Below are positions 17,209 to 25,828 of a DNA stretch of 64,000 nucleotides, piece after piece. The position numbers were made by a program, and so were the translations under genes. This DNA is from JAICUY01 sp038250515 (GTDB lineage Bacteria > Chloroflexota > Limnocylindria > QHBO01), in NCBI GenBank assembly GCA_038250515.1, contig JBBSCG010000002.1, positions 27,558 to 91,557 of the forward strand, given 5' to 3'. Position 1 is the stretch's first letter; every line of letters begins with the position of its first letter. The notes beneath the pieces are model-generated. The model worked only from the letters and a program-made list of their open reading frames with translations, was not told the DNA's origin and did not search any database.

Positions 17209-18572
17209 TGTTCTCGAAGATCCTGATCGCGAATCGTGGCGAGATCGCGGTGCGCATCCTGCGCGCCTGCCACGACCTGGGCGTGCCCGCGGTGGTCGCC
17301 TACTCAGAAGCCGATCGCGAGACGCTGGCCGTGCGGATGGCGGACGAGGCGGTTTGCATCGGTCCGGCGGAGGCACGCAAGAGCTACCTGAACCAGCCGG
17401 CGGTCGTGTCGGCAGCGCTGATCACCGGCTGCGATGCGATCCACCCCGGCTACGGCTTCCTTTCGGAGGATGCCAGCTTCGCGGAGGTGTGCGCCGCCCA
17501 TGAGCTGGTGTTCATCGGTCCGCGGGCGGAGGTGCTTGAGCGATTTGCCAGCAAGTACGCGGTGCGCCGCATGCTGGCCGCCAACGGGCTGCCGACCGTG
17601 CCGGGCAGTCGCGGGATCGTCAGCGACCTCAGCGACGCCCTGGCGCAGGCGAGCGATGCCGGCTACCCCGTTCTGCTCAAGCCGTCGACCGGTGGCGGCG
17701 GGCGCGGGATGCGGCTCGTGCGCTCCCCGCGCGAGATGGAGACTTCGCTGCCGCTGGCGCGCTCCGAGGCCCAGGCGGCCTTCGGCGACGATTCAATCTA
17801 CTTCGAGAAGTGGGTGGAGGAGAGCCGCCACGTCGAGGTGCAGGTGCTGATCGACCGATTCGGCAACGGCATCCAGCTTGGTGAGCGCGACTGCAGCGTA
17901 CAGCGGCGGCACCAGAAGATCATTGAGGAGGGTCCCTCCCCGGCGATGGATGACGCGAGCCGCGAGAAGCTGCGCGACGTCGCCATCCGGGCCGTGCGTG
18001 CGGCGGGCTACGAGTCGGCGGGCACGCTCGAGTTCCTGCTCGACAGCGACGGAGACTTCTACTTCATCGAGATCAATTGTCGCATCCAGGTCGAGCATCC
18101 GGTGACCGAGATGGTGACCGGCCTCGACCTCATCGTCGAGCAGATCCGCCTTGCGGCGGGCGAGAAGCTTTCGCTGCGCCAGGAGGACGTGCGGTTCCGG
18201 GGGCACGCCATCGAGTTCCGCATCAACGCCGAGGATCCCGCCGACAACTTCGCGCCGCAGACCGGCGTGATCGAGGAGCTGCTGCTTCCGGGCGGTCCCG
18301 GCGTGCGCGTGGATACCCACCTCTACCGCGGCTACGAGATTCCGCCGTTCTATGACTCGCTGCTCGCCAAGCTGGTGATCTGGGGCGAGGATCGGGCGCA
18401 GGCGGTCGCTCGTGCGCGCCGCGCGCTCGCCGAGTTCGAGATCTCCGGTGTCCAGACCAACATCCCGTTCCATCGCGGGATCATCGAGAATGCCGCTTTC
18501 CTGGACGCGGAGGTGAGCACCAATCTGCTCGACCGCGTCGGTCCAGGCGCCTTCGTGGCCGGCGGCACCTGA
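17208..18572 (+). CDS. accC: Acetyl-CoA carboxylase biotin carboxylase subunit
   Basis: It carboxylates the biotin of the carrier protein with bicarbonate and ATP. The 454-residue protein begins with FSKILIANRGEIAVRILRA. It carries the ATP-grasp glycine loop STGGGGRGMR near 160, the ERDCSVQRRHQK motif near 226, and EINCRIQVEHPVTE near 288 with the catalytic glutamate/arginine set. The start ATG overlaps the fabD stop. Placement of accC between fabD and fabZ fits the shared acc/fab operon. Confidence 0.95.
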   Translation: MFSKILIANRGEIAVRILRACHDLGVPAVVAYSEADRETLAVRMADEAVCIGPAEARKSYLNQPAVVSAALITGCDAIHPGYGFLSEDASFAEVCAAHELVFIGPRAEVLERFASKYAVRRMLAANGLPTVPGSRGIVSDLSDALAQASDAGYPVLLKPSTGGGGRGMRLVRSPREMETSLPLARSEAQAAFGDDSIYFEKWVEESRHVEVQVLIDRFGNGIQLGERDCSVQRRHQKIIEEGPSPAMDDASREKLRDVAIRAVRAAGYESAGTLEFLLDSDGDFYFIEINCRIQVEHPVTEMVTGLDLIVEQIRLAAGEKLSLRQEDVRFRGHAIEFRINAEDPADNFAPQTGVIEELLLPGGPGVRVDTHLYRGYEIPPFYDSLLAKLVIWGEDRAQAVARARRALAEFEISGVQTNIPFHRGIIENAAFLDAEVSTNLLDRVGPGAFVAGGT

Positions 18573-18576
18573 GCAC

Positions 18577-19110
18577 ATGGAGACTGACCGAACCAGACCG
18601 ATGACGACCGATACCGAGAGCCACACGGCCGCCGAGACGCTGCCGCCGATGCCCTGGCAGGCCGCCGAGATCATGCGGGTCATTCCGCATCGGTATCCGT
18701 TCCTGCTCATCGACCGCGTGCTGGAGCTCGAGCCCGGAAAGCGGGTGGTGGCGCTGAAGAACGTCAGCGCCAACGAGCCGCAATTCACCGGTCACTTCCC
18801 CGAGCGGCCGATCATGCCCGGCGTGCTGATGGTTGAGGCGCTCGCTCAGGCCGGTGCCGTCGCGGTACTGTCGTTGCCCGAGAACCGCGGCAAGCTGGCG
18901 CTCTTTGCTGCCATCGACGATTGCCGCTTCCGGCGCACCGTGCTGCCGGGCGACACCCTGCGCCTGGAGATCAGCGTCGAGAAGCTGCAGCGCATGTTCG
19001 GGCGCGCCCGCGCGGTGGCGTCGGTCGACGGCGAAGTGGCGGTCGAGGCGACGCTCTCGTTCATCATTCCGCGCGACCAGTCGATCGGCGGAGGCCACAG
19101 CGATGCGTGA
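18577..19110 (+). CDS. fabZ: 3-hydroxyacyl-ACP dehydratase
   Basis: This hotdog-fold dehydratase removes water from 3-hydroxyacyl-ACP. The catalytic His73 is in GHFPERPIMPG and the catalytic Glu87 in VEALAQAG. HRYPFLLIDRV (residues 38-48) is the conserved substrate-tunnel segment. The 177-residue protein has an N-terminal extension of about 28 residues; ATG 18601 (residue 9) is an alternative start that would shorten it and lies in a GACCGATG word. The next gene overlaps by 8 bases. Confidence 0.93.
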   Translation: METDRTRPMTTDTESHTAAETLPPMPWQAAEIMRVIPHRYPFLLIDRVLELEPGKRVVALKNVSANEPQFTGHFPERPIMPGVLMVEALAQAGAVAVLSLPENRGKLALFAAIDDCRFRRTVLPGDTLRLEISVEKLQRMFGRARAVASVDGEVAVEATLSFIIPRDQSIGGGHSDA

Positions 19111-20365
19111 CGGCGAGCGCCGTGTGGTGATCACCGGCATGGGCGCCCTAACGCCGCTCGGCAACGACGTGGCGACCTTGTGGGACGGCCTCATCAACGG
19201 ACGCAGCGGCATCACCCGCATCACCTCGTTCGATCCGAGCCGCGTGGCGAGCAAGGTAGCCGGCGAGGTCCATGACTTTGACGCGGCGGCCGTCATGGAC
19301 CGCAAGGAGGTGCGCCGCAACGACCGCTACGTGCATCTCGCCTGGGCCGCCACGGTCGAGGCGATGCGCGACGCGGGGCTGCCCAATCCGATCGAGGACG
19401 AGGCGCTGGCCGAGCGGACCGGCGCGATCATCGGCACCGGGATCGGCGGCATCAACACCCTGATCCGTGACGTCATCGAGGCCCACGAGCTGGGGCCGGA
19501 GCGGGTGGGTCCGTTCCTGGTCACCGCCATGATTCCCGATATGGGTCCCGGCTTCGTGGCGATCCAGGCGCAGGCACGCGGCCCGAACTATGCGACGATC
19601 AGCGCCTGCAGCAGCTCGAACCACGCCATCGGCGGCGCGCTGCAGATCATCCGCCGCGGCGATGCGGACGTCATGATCGCCGGTGGTGCGGAAGCGGGAA
19701 TTGGCGAGATCCCGGTGGCCGCCTTCTCCGCCATGCGCGCCCTCTCCACGAAGCGCAATGACGATCCGCAGAAGGCATCGCGGCCGTTCGACGCGGAGCG
19801 CGACGGGTTCGTGATTGCCGACGGTGCTGGCATCCTGGTGCTCGAGGCGCTCGAGCACGCGCAGGCGCGCGGCGCGGCCATTCACGCCGAGTTGGTGGGC
19901 TACGCCGCGACCGATGATGCGTCGCACATCACGCTTCCGGCTCCCGGTGGTCGTGGCGCAGCGGGGAGCATGCGGCTCGCCATGGCCGACGCGGGCCTCG
20001 GCGCCGACCAGGTCGACTATATCAACGCCCACGGCACCAGCACGCCGCCGAATGATCGATCCGAGACGGCCGCCATCAAGACCGTGTTCGGTGAGCACGC
20101 CTACAGCGTTCCGATCTCGAGCACCAAGTCGATGACCGGCCACCTGATGGGAGCCGGCGGCGGCGTCGAGGCGATCGCCTGCGTGCGTGCCCTCCAGGAG
20201 GGAATCATCCCGCCGACGATCAATTACGAATTCCCCGATCCCGACTGCGACCTTGACTACGTGCCGAACGAAGCGCGCCGGGTCGCCATCGGCACCGCCA
20301 TGAGCAACTCCTTCGGCTTCGGCGGGCACAACGCCACGATCATCTTTCGGCGGTGGGAGGGGTGA
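19103..20365 (+). CDS. fabF: 3-oxoacyl-ACP synthase II
   Basis: This condensing enzyme elongates acyl-ACP with malonyl-ACP. The thiolase-fold catalytic triad is visible: Cys169 in SACSSSNHAIG, His310 in NAHGTST and His347 in SMTGHLMGAGG. The nucleophile context is SACSSS rather than the usual TACATG/TACSSG, a modest variation. At 420 residues the protein has normal length, and the C-terminal SNSFGFGGHNAT is intact. ATG 19103 lies inside the end of fabZ, and the next gene overlaps by GTGA. Confidence 0.94.
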   Translation: MRDGERRVVITGMGALTPLGNDVATLWDGLINGRSGITRITSFDPSRVASKVAGEVHDFDAAAVMDRKEVRRNDRYVHLAWAATVEAMRDAGLPNPIEDEALAERTGAIIGTGIGGINTLIRDVIEAHELGPERVGPFLVTAMIPDMGPGFVAIQAQARGPNYATISACSSSNHAIGGALQIIRRGDADVMIAGGAEAGIGEIPVAAFSAMRALSTKRNDDPQKASRPFDAERDGFVIADGAGILVLEALEHAQARGAAIHAELVGYAATDDASHITLPAPGGRGAAGSMRLAMADAGLGADQVDYINAHGTSTPPNDRSETAAIKTVFGEHAYSVPISSTKSMTGHLMGAGGGVEAIACVRALQEGIIPPTINYEFPDPDCDLDYVPNEARRVAIGTAMSNSFGFGGHNATIIFRRWEG

Positions 20366-20823
20366 GCGAGCGCGACCCGGCGCTCGAGGCTGTCGACCTG
20401 CTGATTCCGGCCTTCGAGGCGAGCGGCCTCGAAGAGCTGGAGGTGAGCGCCGGTGAGCTCCTCGTGCGCCTGGGGCGAACCCGTGTGCTCGCGCAGGCGG
20501 CTCCGTCCACCGCGGCCGCGGCACCACTTTCAACATCTGCTGCCTCCGGACCTGTCACCCCTTACGGCGAGCCGTCGCCCGGGATGCGCTTCGTCTCGGC
20601 GCCGCTGACGGGGATCTGGTACTCGTCGCCGTCCCCGGGTGCCCGGCCGTACCTGCAGAACGGCGATGAGGTGTCGAACGGCCAGGTCGTGGGCCTCATC
20701 GAAGCAATGAAGCTGTTCAACGAGATCAAGTCGGACGTAGGCGGCAAGGTGATCCGCATTCTCGTCGAGAGCGGCACGCTGGTGAAGCGCCAGCAGCCTC
20801 TCCTCGAGGTGGATCCGAGCTGA
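20362..20823 (+). CDS. accB: Biotin carboxyl carrier protein of acetyl-CoA carboxylase
   Basis: This is the functional-looking biotin carrier. The C-terminal biotinyl domain has IEAMKLFNEI with the biotin-accepting Lys117, the preceding GDEVSNGQVVG strand, and the closing GTLVKRQQPLLEV. An Ala/Pro/Ser linker (about 50-72) separates an N-terminal part that is clearly related to the lysine-less paralogue 4.5 kb upstream (EELEVSAGELLVRLG here, EIEVRSGELHVRVSG there). GTG 20362 overlaps the fabF stop (GTGA); an in-frame GTG at 20353 is an alternative. Confidence 0.93.
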   Translation: MSERDPALEAVDLLIPAFEASGLEELEVSAGELLVRLGRTRVLAQAAPSTAAAAPLSTSAASGPVTPYGEPSPGMRFVSAPLTGIWYSSPSPGARPYLQNGDEVSNGQVVGLIEAMKLFNEIKSDVGGKVIRILVESGTLVKRQQPLLEVDPS

Positions 20824-20855
20824 CGCGCGTTACCACCGGAAAAGGAGACAACGAG

Positions 20856-21926
20856 ATGGCGCCGAACGCGGTGATCAGCGGGTGGGGGATGTACGCGCCG
20901 CAGCGCGTGATGACGAACGACGATCTCGCCAAGATGGTCGATACCAACGACGAATGGATCGTGTCGCGCACCGGCATCCATGAGCGACGCATCGCGGCCG
21001 ACGACGAGACGACGACGACGCTGGCGGTCAATGCCTCGCGCGATGCCCTGGCGGTCGCGGGCGTCGACCCGCTCGACGTGGATCTGGTCATCGTCGGCAC
21101 CTGCTCACCCGACTACCCGTTGCCGGCGACCGGCGTGCTCGTTGCCCGCGACCTGGGGGCGACGCGTGCCGCCGGCTTCGACCTGCAGGCGGCCTGCTCC
21201 GGCTTCCTGTTCGCGCTGGCAACCGGCTCGAGCTTCATTCGCAGCGGCATGTACCGCAACGTGCTGGTCATCGGTGTCGAGGTGCTGAGCCGATTCATCG
21301 ACTGGACCGACCGCGGGACCTGCGTGCTGTTCGGCGACGGCGCCGGAGCGGTGCTCCTCTCGGCGAGCGACGCGCCCGGCGGGCTGCTGGGCATCGACAT
21401 GTTCAGCGACGGGACCGGCGCGGAGGGAATCATCGTCCCGGCCGGTGGGTCCGCCTGTCCGGCCTCGCCGGAGACGACCGCCGGCAACGGGCACTTCATT
21501 CATATGGCGGGCGCCGACGTGTATCGCTACGCCACCCGGCAGATGGCCGAGTCGACCCTGGCCGCACTGCGCGACGCCGGGATGGGCGTCGGCGACATCG
21601 ACCAGTTCATCTACCACCAGGCCAACCTGCGCATCATCAACAGCGTCGGCAAGCAGCTCGGCATTCCGGTGGAGAAGGTCTTCGTCAATATCGAGAAGTA
21701 CGGCAACACCTCGGCGGCATCGGTGCCGATGGCATTGGTGGAGGCGGTCGCCGGCGGTCGGGTCAAGCCGGGCGACCGGCTGCTGATGGCCGCCTTTGGA
21801 TCCGGCTACACCGCCGGGGCAGCCGTCGTCGAATGGACGGCCGATCCCGCACGTGCCTTCCTGGCCCCCGGCGAGCAGACGCGACTGGGCAAGCCGCAGA
21901 CCCAGCCCGCCACGGCGGTCGCATAG
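20856..21926 (+). CDS. fabH: 3-oxoacyl-ACP synthase III
   Basis: It starts fatty-acid synthesis by condensing acyl-CoA with malonyl-ACP. The catalytic residues are Cys114 (QAACSGFLFAL), His254 (YHQANLRI) and Asn284 (KYGNTSAAS). DTNDEWIVSRTGIHERR near the N-terminus is the family signature. It has 356 residues, slightly longer than the E. coli enzyme because of a C-terminal tail. A good ribosome-binding site AAAAGGAG is about 8 bases before the ATG, unlike the overlapped upstream genes. Confidence 0.95.
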   Translation: MAPNAVISGWGMYAPQRVMTNDDLAKMVDTNDEWIVSRTGIHERRIAADDETTTTLAVNASRDALAVAGVDPLDVDLVIVGTCSPDYPLPATGVLVARDLGATRAAGFDLQAACSGFLFALATGSSFIRSGMYRNVLVIGVEVLSRFIDWTDRGTCVLFGDGAGAVLLSASDAPGGLLGIDMFSDGTGAEGIIVPAGGSACPASPETTAGNGHFIHMAGADVYRYATRQMAESTLAALRDAGMGVGDIDQFIYHQANLRIINSVGKQLGIPVEKVFVNIEKYGNTSAASVPMALVEAVAGGRVKPGDRLLMAAFGSGYTAGAAVVEWTADPARAFLAPGEQTRLGKPQTQPATAVA

Positions 21927-21939
21927 TCACGGAGGATCG

Positions 21940-22691
<752 letters not shown>

Positions 22692-22695
<4 letters not shown>

Positions 22696-23192
22696 CCCAG
22701 GACCTCGCCGCGTTCTACGCCTCCCTGCCGAAGAAACGCGTTGGCGCCGGCGCGCTCTTCTTCGATATGGCCGGCCGGTTTCTCCTCGTCCGGCCCACCT
22801 ACAAGCCGACATGGGAGATTCCCGGCGGTTCGGTCGAGGCCGATGAGTCGCCGCTGGCCGCCGTCGGCCGCGAGGTCGAGGAGGAGCTTGGTCTCGTCGT
22901 GCCGATCGGCCGCCTACTGTCGATCGATTGGATCAACCGCGGCCCGCCGCGCAACGAGGGGCTGATGTTCCTGTTCGACGGCGGCATGATTGATGAGGAC
23001 ACGATCGCCCGCATTCAGCTGCCTGCCGACGAGCTTTCGGAATTCCGCTTCGTGGACCTCACTGAAGTTGCCGCGCTGTCCTCGCCGCACATGCATCGGC
23101 GCCTTGCGGCAACCCTTGAAGCCCGCCAAACCGAAACGGCGGTCTATCTGGAGCAAGGGCGCGTGCCCGTGCTCGCCCGCTCGGGCGGATGA
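22692..23192 (+). CDS. NUDIX hydrolase
   Basis: The 166-residue protein contains a complete Nudix box: GGSVEADESPLAAVGREVEEELGL, residues about 45-68, given here as two segments GGSVEADESPLAAVG and REVEEELGL. This fits GX5EX7REUXEEXGU, so Mg-dependent pyrophosphohydrolase activity on a nucleoside diphosphate derivative is expected. The substrate cannot be predicted. GTG 22692 overlaps fabG (GTGA), making it the last gene of the fatty-acid unit. Confidence 0.88.
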
Positions 23193-23499
23193 CAAATGCT
23201 CACCGCAACGAGCCTTACGTCGGTGAGAGACGGTGAAAAGCGTCCCAGAAGCCTCGCAAGCGTGCCTTACAGGATGCGTGGTGCGCGTTGGTCATGGTTC
23301 GTCGCGGCTTCGCTCACGTAACGCTCACCACGCGCACAAATGTCATGCGAGCATCCGCCACCGGGGCGCGATTGCAGGTTGAATCCCAGCCAGTGCCACC
23401 GCCGCCCGACCGCTTGGTCGCCACGCGAGCCCCGGCAGGCCACTTGCTGCACAATGAGTGACAACCCAATGCATCGCTAGACGAACGAAGGAGACCTGC
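23193..23499. other. Intergenic region between the fatty-acid operon and sodN
   Basis: About 307 bases without a credible gene. It starts with an inverted repeat, CTCACCG (23199-23205) and CGGTGAG (23221-23227), with a 15-base loop just after the NUDIX stop. This could end the operon transcript but has no T-run. The rest should hold the sodN promoter and leader; no consensus -35/-10 pair and no convincing Nur- or NikR-type palindrome was identified. GAAGGAGA at about 23486-23493 is the sodN ribosome-binding site. Confidence 0.5.
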
Positions 23500-23931
23500 A
23501 TGCTGACGCTGCGCTCAATTCTGCGTCCGACCCGTGTGGTCGACGCTCACTGCGACATCCCCTGTGGCGTGTACGACCCGGCCCAGGCGCGCATCGAGGC
23601 GGAGTCCTGCTACAAGATCATCGAGAAGTACAACGCCAGCAACGACGACGTCTTCCGAACTCGCTGCATCCACGTCAAGGAAGAGCGCGCTGAGCTTGCG
23701 AAGCACCATATCGACGTGCTGTGGAGCGACTACTTCAAGCCGGAGCACCTCGAGAAGTTCCCGGATCTGCACGAGACCTGCTGGCAGGCCGCCAAGCAGG
23801 CGGCCGAGGTGAAGCATACGGTCAACCTCGATGACGCCAAGAAGCTGCTGGACCTGATCGACAAGATCGACTCGATGTGGAAGGCAACCGGCGGACCCGA
23901 GAAGACGCGCATGCAGGCGCAGACCGCCTAG
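23500..23931 (+). CDS. sodN: Nickel superoxide dismutase
   Basis: This Ni-containing enzyme disproportionates superoxide. The mature N-terminal nickel hook HCDIPCGVYDP is present: His17, Cys18 and Cys22 correspond to His1, Cys2 and Cys6 of the mature enzyme. It follows a 16-residue propeptide (MLTLRSILRPTRVVDA) that must be removed to free His1. The remaining helical domain (QARIEAESCYKIIEKYN, then HHIDVLWSDYFKPEHL) matches the family, and 143 residues is normal. ATG 23500 follows GAAGGAGA. An upstream in-frame start at 23458 would lack a ribosome-binding site. The maturation protease gene follows by 5 bases. Confidence 0.97.
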   Translation: MLTLRSILRPTRVVDAHCDIPCGVYDPAQARIEAESCYKIIEKYNASNDDVFRTRCIHVKEERAELAKHHIDVLWSDYFKPEHLEKFPDLHETCWQAAKQAAEVKHTVNLDDAKKLLDLIDKIDSMWKATGGPEKTRMQAQTA

Positions 23932-23935
23932 ACCG

Positions 23936-24421
23936 ATGCGCATGAAGAGGGGTCGCTTCCGGCCCCTCTTTCTCGTTCTTGGAGTGGGAGCGGCTCTCGC
24001 GGTGGTTGCTTCTCGCTGGACCGATGCGGTCGCCGTCCGCGGCTCATCGATGGCGCCGACGCTCCAGCCCGGCGATCAGCTCCTCGTTGAGCGCCTGACC
24101 TTTCGTTGGCGCTCGCCACGTTTGGGCGAGGTGGTCTTGGTCCGTGATCCACGCCAGCCGTCGCGCGAGCTGATCAAGCGGGTGTGGGCCATTGGCGACG
24201 CGGGCGTGGAACTGCGCGGCGATGGCATCGCGAGCACCGACTCGCGCGCGTTCGGCAGTCTGCCGTTCGACACCGTCGCCTGGCGCGTGGCGTTTCGCTA
24301 TTGGCCACTCTCGCGCTTTGGGCCGGTGGGAGCGGCGTCTGTGCCAGCCGAGCCGCTCGGCGGCGAGCCCGCATGCAGCACCTTCGGCGATCTGGTGGTC
24401 GCCTCCAACCGTCGCCGCTGA
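23936..24421 (+). CDS. sodX: Nickel-type superoxide dismutase maturation protease (S26 family)
   Basis: This signal-peptidase-like protease is expected to remove the SodN propeptide. It has an N-terminal membrane segment (LFLVLGVGAALAVVA, residues 11-25), the nucleophile Ser38 in VRGSSMAPTL and the general-base Lys81 in LIKRVWAIGD, the Ser/Lys dyad of S26. The 161-residue size matches SodX. ATG 23936 lies within GACCGATG; ATG 23942 is an alternative. The first codons are written through a strong intrinsic-terminator-like hairpin, so expression may be limited relative to sodN. Confidence 0.9.
   Translation: MRMKRGRFRPLFLVLGVGAALAVVASRWTDAVAVRGSSMAPTLQPGDQLLVERLTFRWRSPRLGEVVLVRDPRQPSRELIKRVWAIGDAGVELRGDGIASTDSRAFGSLPFDTVAWRVAFRYWPLSRFGPVGAASVPAEPLGGEPACSTFGDLVVASNRRR
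23945..23981 (+). terminator. Intrinsic terminator-like hairpin overlapping the start of sodX
   Basis: AAGAGGGG (23945-23952) and CCCCTCTT (23963-23970) form a perfect 8-bp stem with a 10-base loop, followed by TTCTCGTTCTT. It sits 14 bases after the sodN stop and within the first codons of sodX. It looks like an intercistronic terminator or attenuator that would let most transcripts end after sodN. Confidence 0.7.
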
Positions 24422-24441
24422 CGTTTCGTGGTCCGATGCCC

Positions 24442-24810
24442 CTAGCTGCAGCCGCACAGCACGGCCACCGCGTCGACACAGCTCTCGCGCGGGGCCGGCA
24501 GCAGCTCGACATCCGCGCCCGCTTCGGCGGCGACCAGGTACTCCACGCCGGCGGTCGGTCGCACGGCGATGCGCGCATCGGGTGAGCGATGCCGCAGGAA
24601 GCCGACCACCGGGCCAAGCCCGGCGTCGCCGTACTCCTCGCGGATCGCGCCGGTGTCGATGACCGCAAGCTCCGGCGGCCGCAGAACGACCGCCTGGTGC
24701 AGGCGCGCCGCATCGTTGTAGAAGAAGACGAGCGCGCCGAGCAGCCGGTCGTCGAGCGCGGCGGCCAGCTCGTGGTCGCGCGTGAGGCAGTAGACGATCG
24801 TCTCGGGCAT
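24442..24810 (-). CDS. Small receiver-like protein
   Basis: The 122-residue protein is not recognised with certainty. The sequence pattern resembles a response-regulator receiver fold. RPPELAVIDTGAIREEYGDAGLG places an Asp in beta-3 (AVID), followed by GPVVGFLRHRSPDARIAVRP like the beta-4 segment. Residues DHELAAALDD near the N-terminus could be the acidic pocket. The protein ends in CGCS. The conserved Lys of beta-5 is missing, so it may be a pseudo-receiver. The frame extends far upstream through deoC, but ATG 24810 is 8 bases after a -10-like element and restricts the gene to the non-overlapping part. Confidence 0.55.
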   Translation of the reverse strand: MPETIVYCLTRDHELAAALDDRLLGALVFFYNDAARLHQAVVLRPPELAVIDTGAIREEYGDAGLGPVVGFLRHRSPDARIAVRPTAGVEYLVAAEAGADVELLPAPRESCVDAVAVLCGCS

Positions 24811-24818
24811 CTGCTCAG

Positions 24819-24824
24819 AGCGTA
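24819..24824 (-). promoter_or_regulatory. Candidate leaderless -10 element of the receiver-like gene
   Basis: On the minus strand TACGCT ends 8 bases before the ATG at 24810, with no Shine-Dalgarno sequence. It is divergent from the deoC promoter. Confidence 0.35.
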
Positions 24825-24849
24825 GCATCGGCCGAGGCGAAGTCGACGG

Positions 24850-24855
24850 TACAAT
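24850..24855 (+). promoter_or_regulatory. Candidate leaderless -10 element of deoC
   Basis: TACAAT ends 9 bases before the deoC ATG at 24865, and no Shine-Dalgarno sequence is seen between them. Confidence 0.5.
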
Positions 24856-24864
24856 GACCAGCCC

Positions 24865-25824
24865 ATGAGCTCCACGACACCCGTTCGACGCGAGGACTCG
24901 CGCTACCTGACCGGCCGGCACCAGGCCCTCGGCAGCCTGCTCGGCCGCGTATGGGCCGTCGACCAGGTCGGCGTCGAGGAGCGGGCCGCCAGCCTCGCCA
25001 AGCGCAGCATCAAGCGCGAGTCGAAGCTCTGGGCGCTCGACATGGTCATCCGCATGACCGATCTGACGACCCTCGAGGGTAAGGACACGCCCGGCAAGAT
25101 CCGCGCGCTGGCCGGCAAGGCACGACGCCCGGACCCAACCGATCCGTCCATCCCCAGCGTCGCCGCGCTGTGCGTCTACCCCAACATGATTACCGCGGCC
25201 CGCGAGGCGCTGAAGGGATCGACGGTCAAGATTGCCAGCGTGGCCACCTACTTCCCCAGCGGCCAGGCGCCGCTCGACGTCAAGCTCAACGACGTTCGTG
25301 ATGCGGTGGCCATGGGTGCTGACGAGATCGACATGGTGATCGACCGCGGCGCCTTCCTCGCCGGCGAATACGGCAGGGTCTACGACGAGATTACCGCGGT
25401 GAAGGAGGCCTGCGGCGAGGCGCACCTCAAGGTCATCCTTGAGACCGGCGAGCTCGAGACCTACGACAACGTGCGCCGCGCCTCGGTCCTGGCCATGGCT
25501 GCCGGAGCTGACTTCATCAAGACCTCCACCGGCAAGGTGACGCCCGCCGCGACGCTGCCGGTGACGCTGGTCATGCTCGAGGCGATCCGCGACTTCTACG
25601 CGCAAACCGGTCGTGCCGTTGGCATGAAGCCGGCCGGCGGCATTCGCACCGCCAAAGAGTCGATCGCCTACCTGACCATGCTGTACGAGACGCTCGGGCC
25701 TGACTGGATGTCGCCGGATCGGTTCCGCTTCGGTGCCTCGTCGCTGCTCAATGACGTGCTCATGCAGATCCGCAAGGAGCGCACGGGCCGCTACAGCGGC
25801 AGCGACTATTTCACCCTCGATTAG
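24865..25824 (+). CDS. deoC: Deoxyribose-phosphate aldolase
   Basis: It cleaves 2-deoxyribose-5-phosphate to glyceraldehyde-3-phosphate and acetaldehyde. The TIM-barrel motifs are clear: ALCVYPNMI near 102, VATYFPSGQ near 128, DEIDMVID near 153, the Schiff-base lysine in ADFIKTSTGK near 216, and KPAGGIRT near 254. At 319 residues it is longer than E. coli DeoC because of an N-terminal extension, as in actinobacterial and eukaryotic-type enzymes. Two aldehyde dehydrogenase genes 2 kb downstream would suit oxidation of the acetaldehyde product. Confidence 0.94.
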   Translation: MSSTTPVRREDSRYLTGRHQALGSLLGRVWAVDQVGVEERAASLAKRSIKRESKLWALDMVIRMTDLTTLEGKDTPGKIRALAGKARRPDPTDPSIPSVAALCVYPNMITAAREALKGSTVKIASVATYFPSGQAPLDVKLNDVRDAVAMGADEIDMVIDRGAFLAGEYGRVYDEITAVKEACGEAHLKVILETGELETYDNVRRASVLAMAAGADFIKTSTGKVTPAATLPVTLVMLEAIRDFYAQTGRAVGMKPAGGIRTAKESIAYLTMLYETLGPDWMSPDRFRFGASSLLNDVLMQIRKERTGRYSGSDYFTLD

Positions 25825-25828
25825 ACCG

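Noticed and set aside
23193..23499. Nur-type nickel-responsive operator before sodN
   Set aside because: TTGC and GCACAA fragments near 23450 do not form the required TTGCAA-N5-TTGCAA arrangement.
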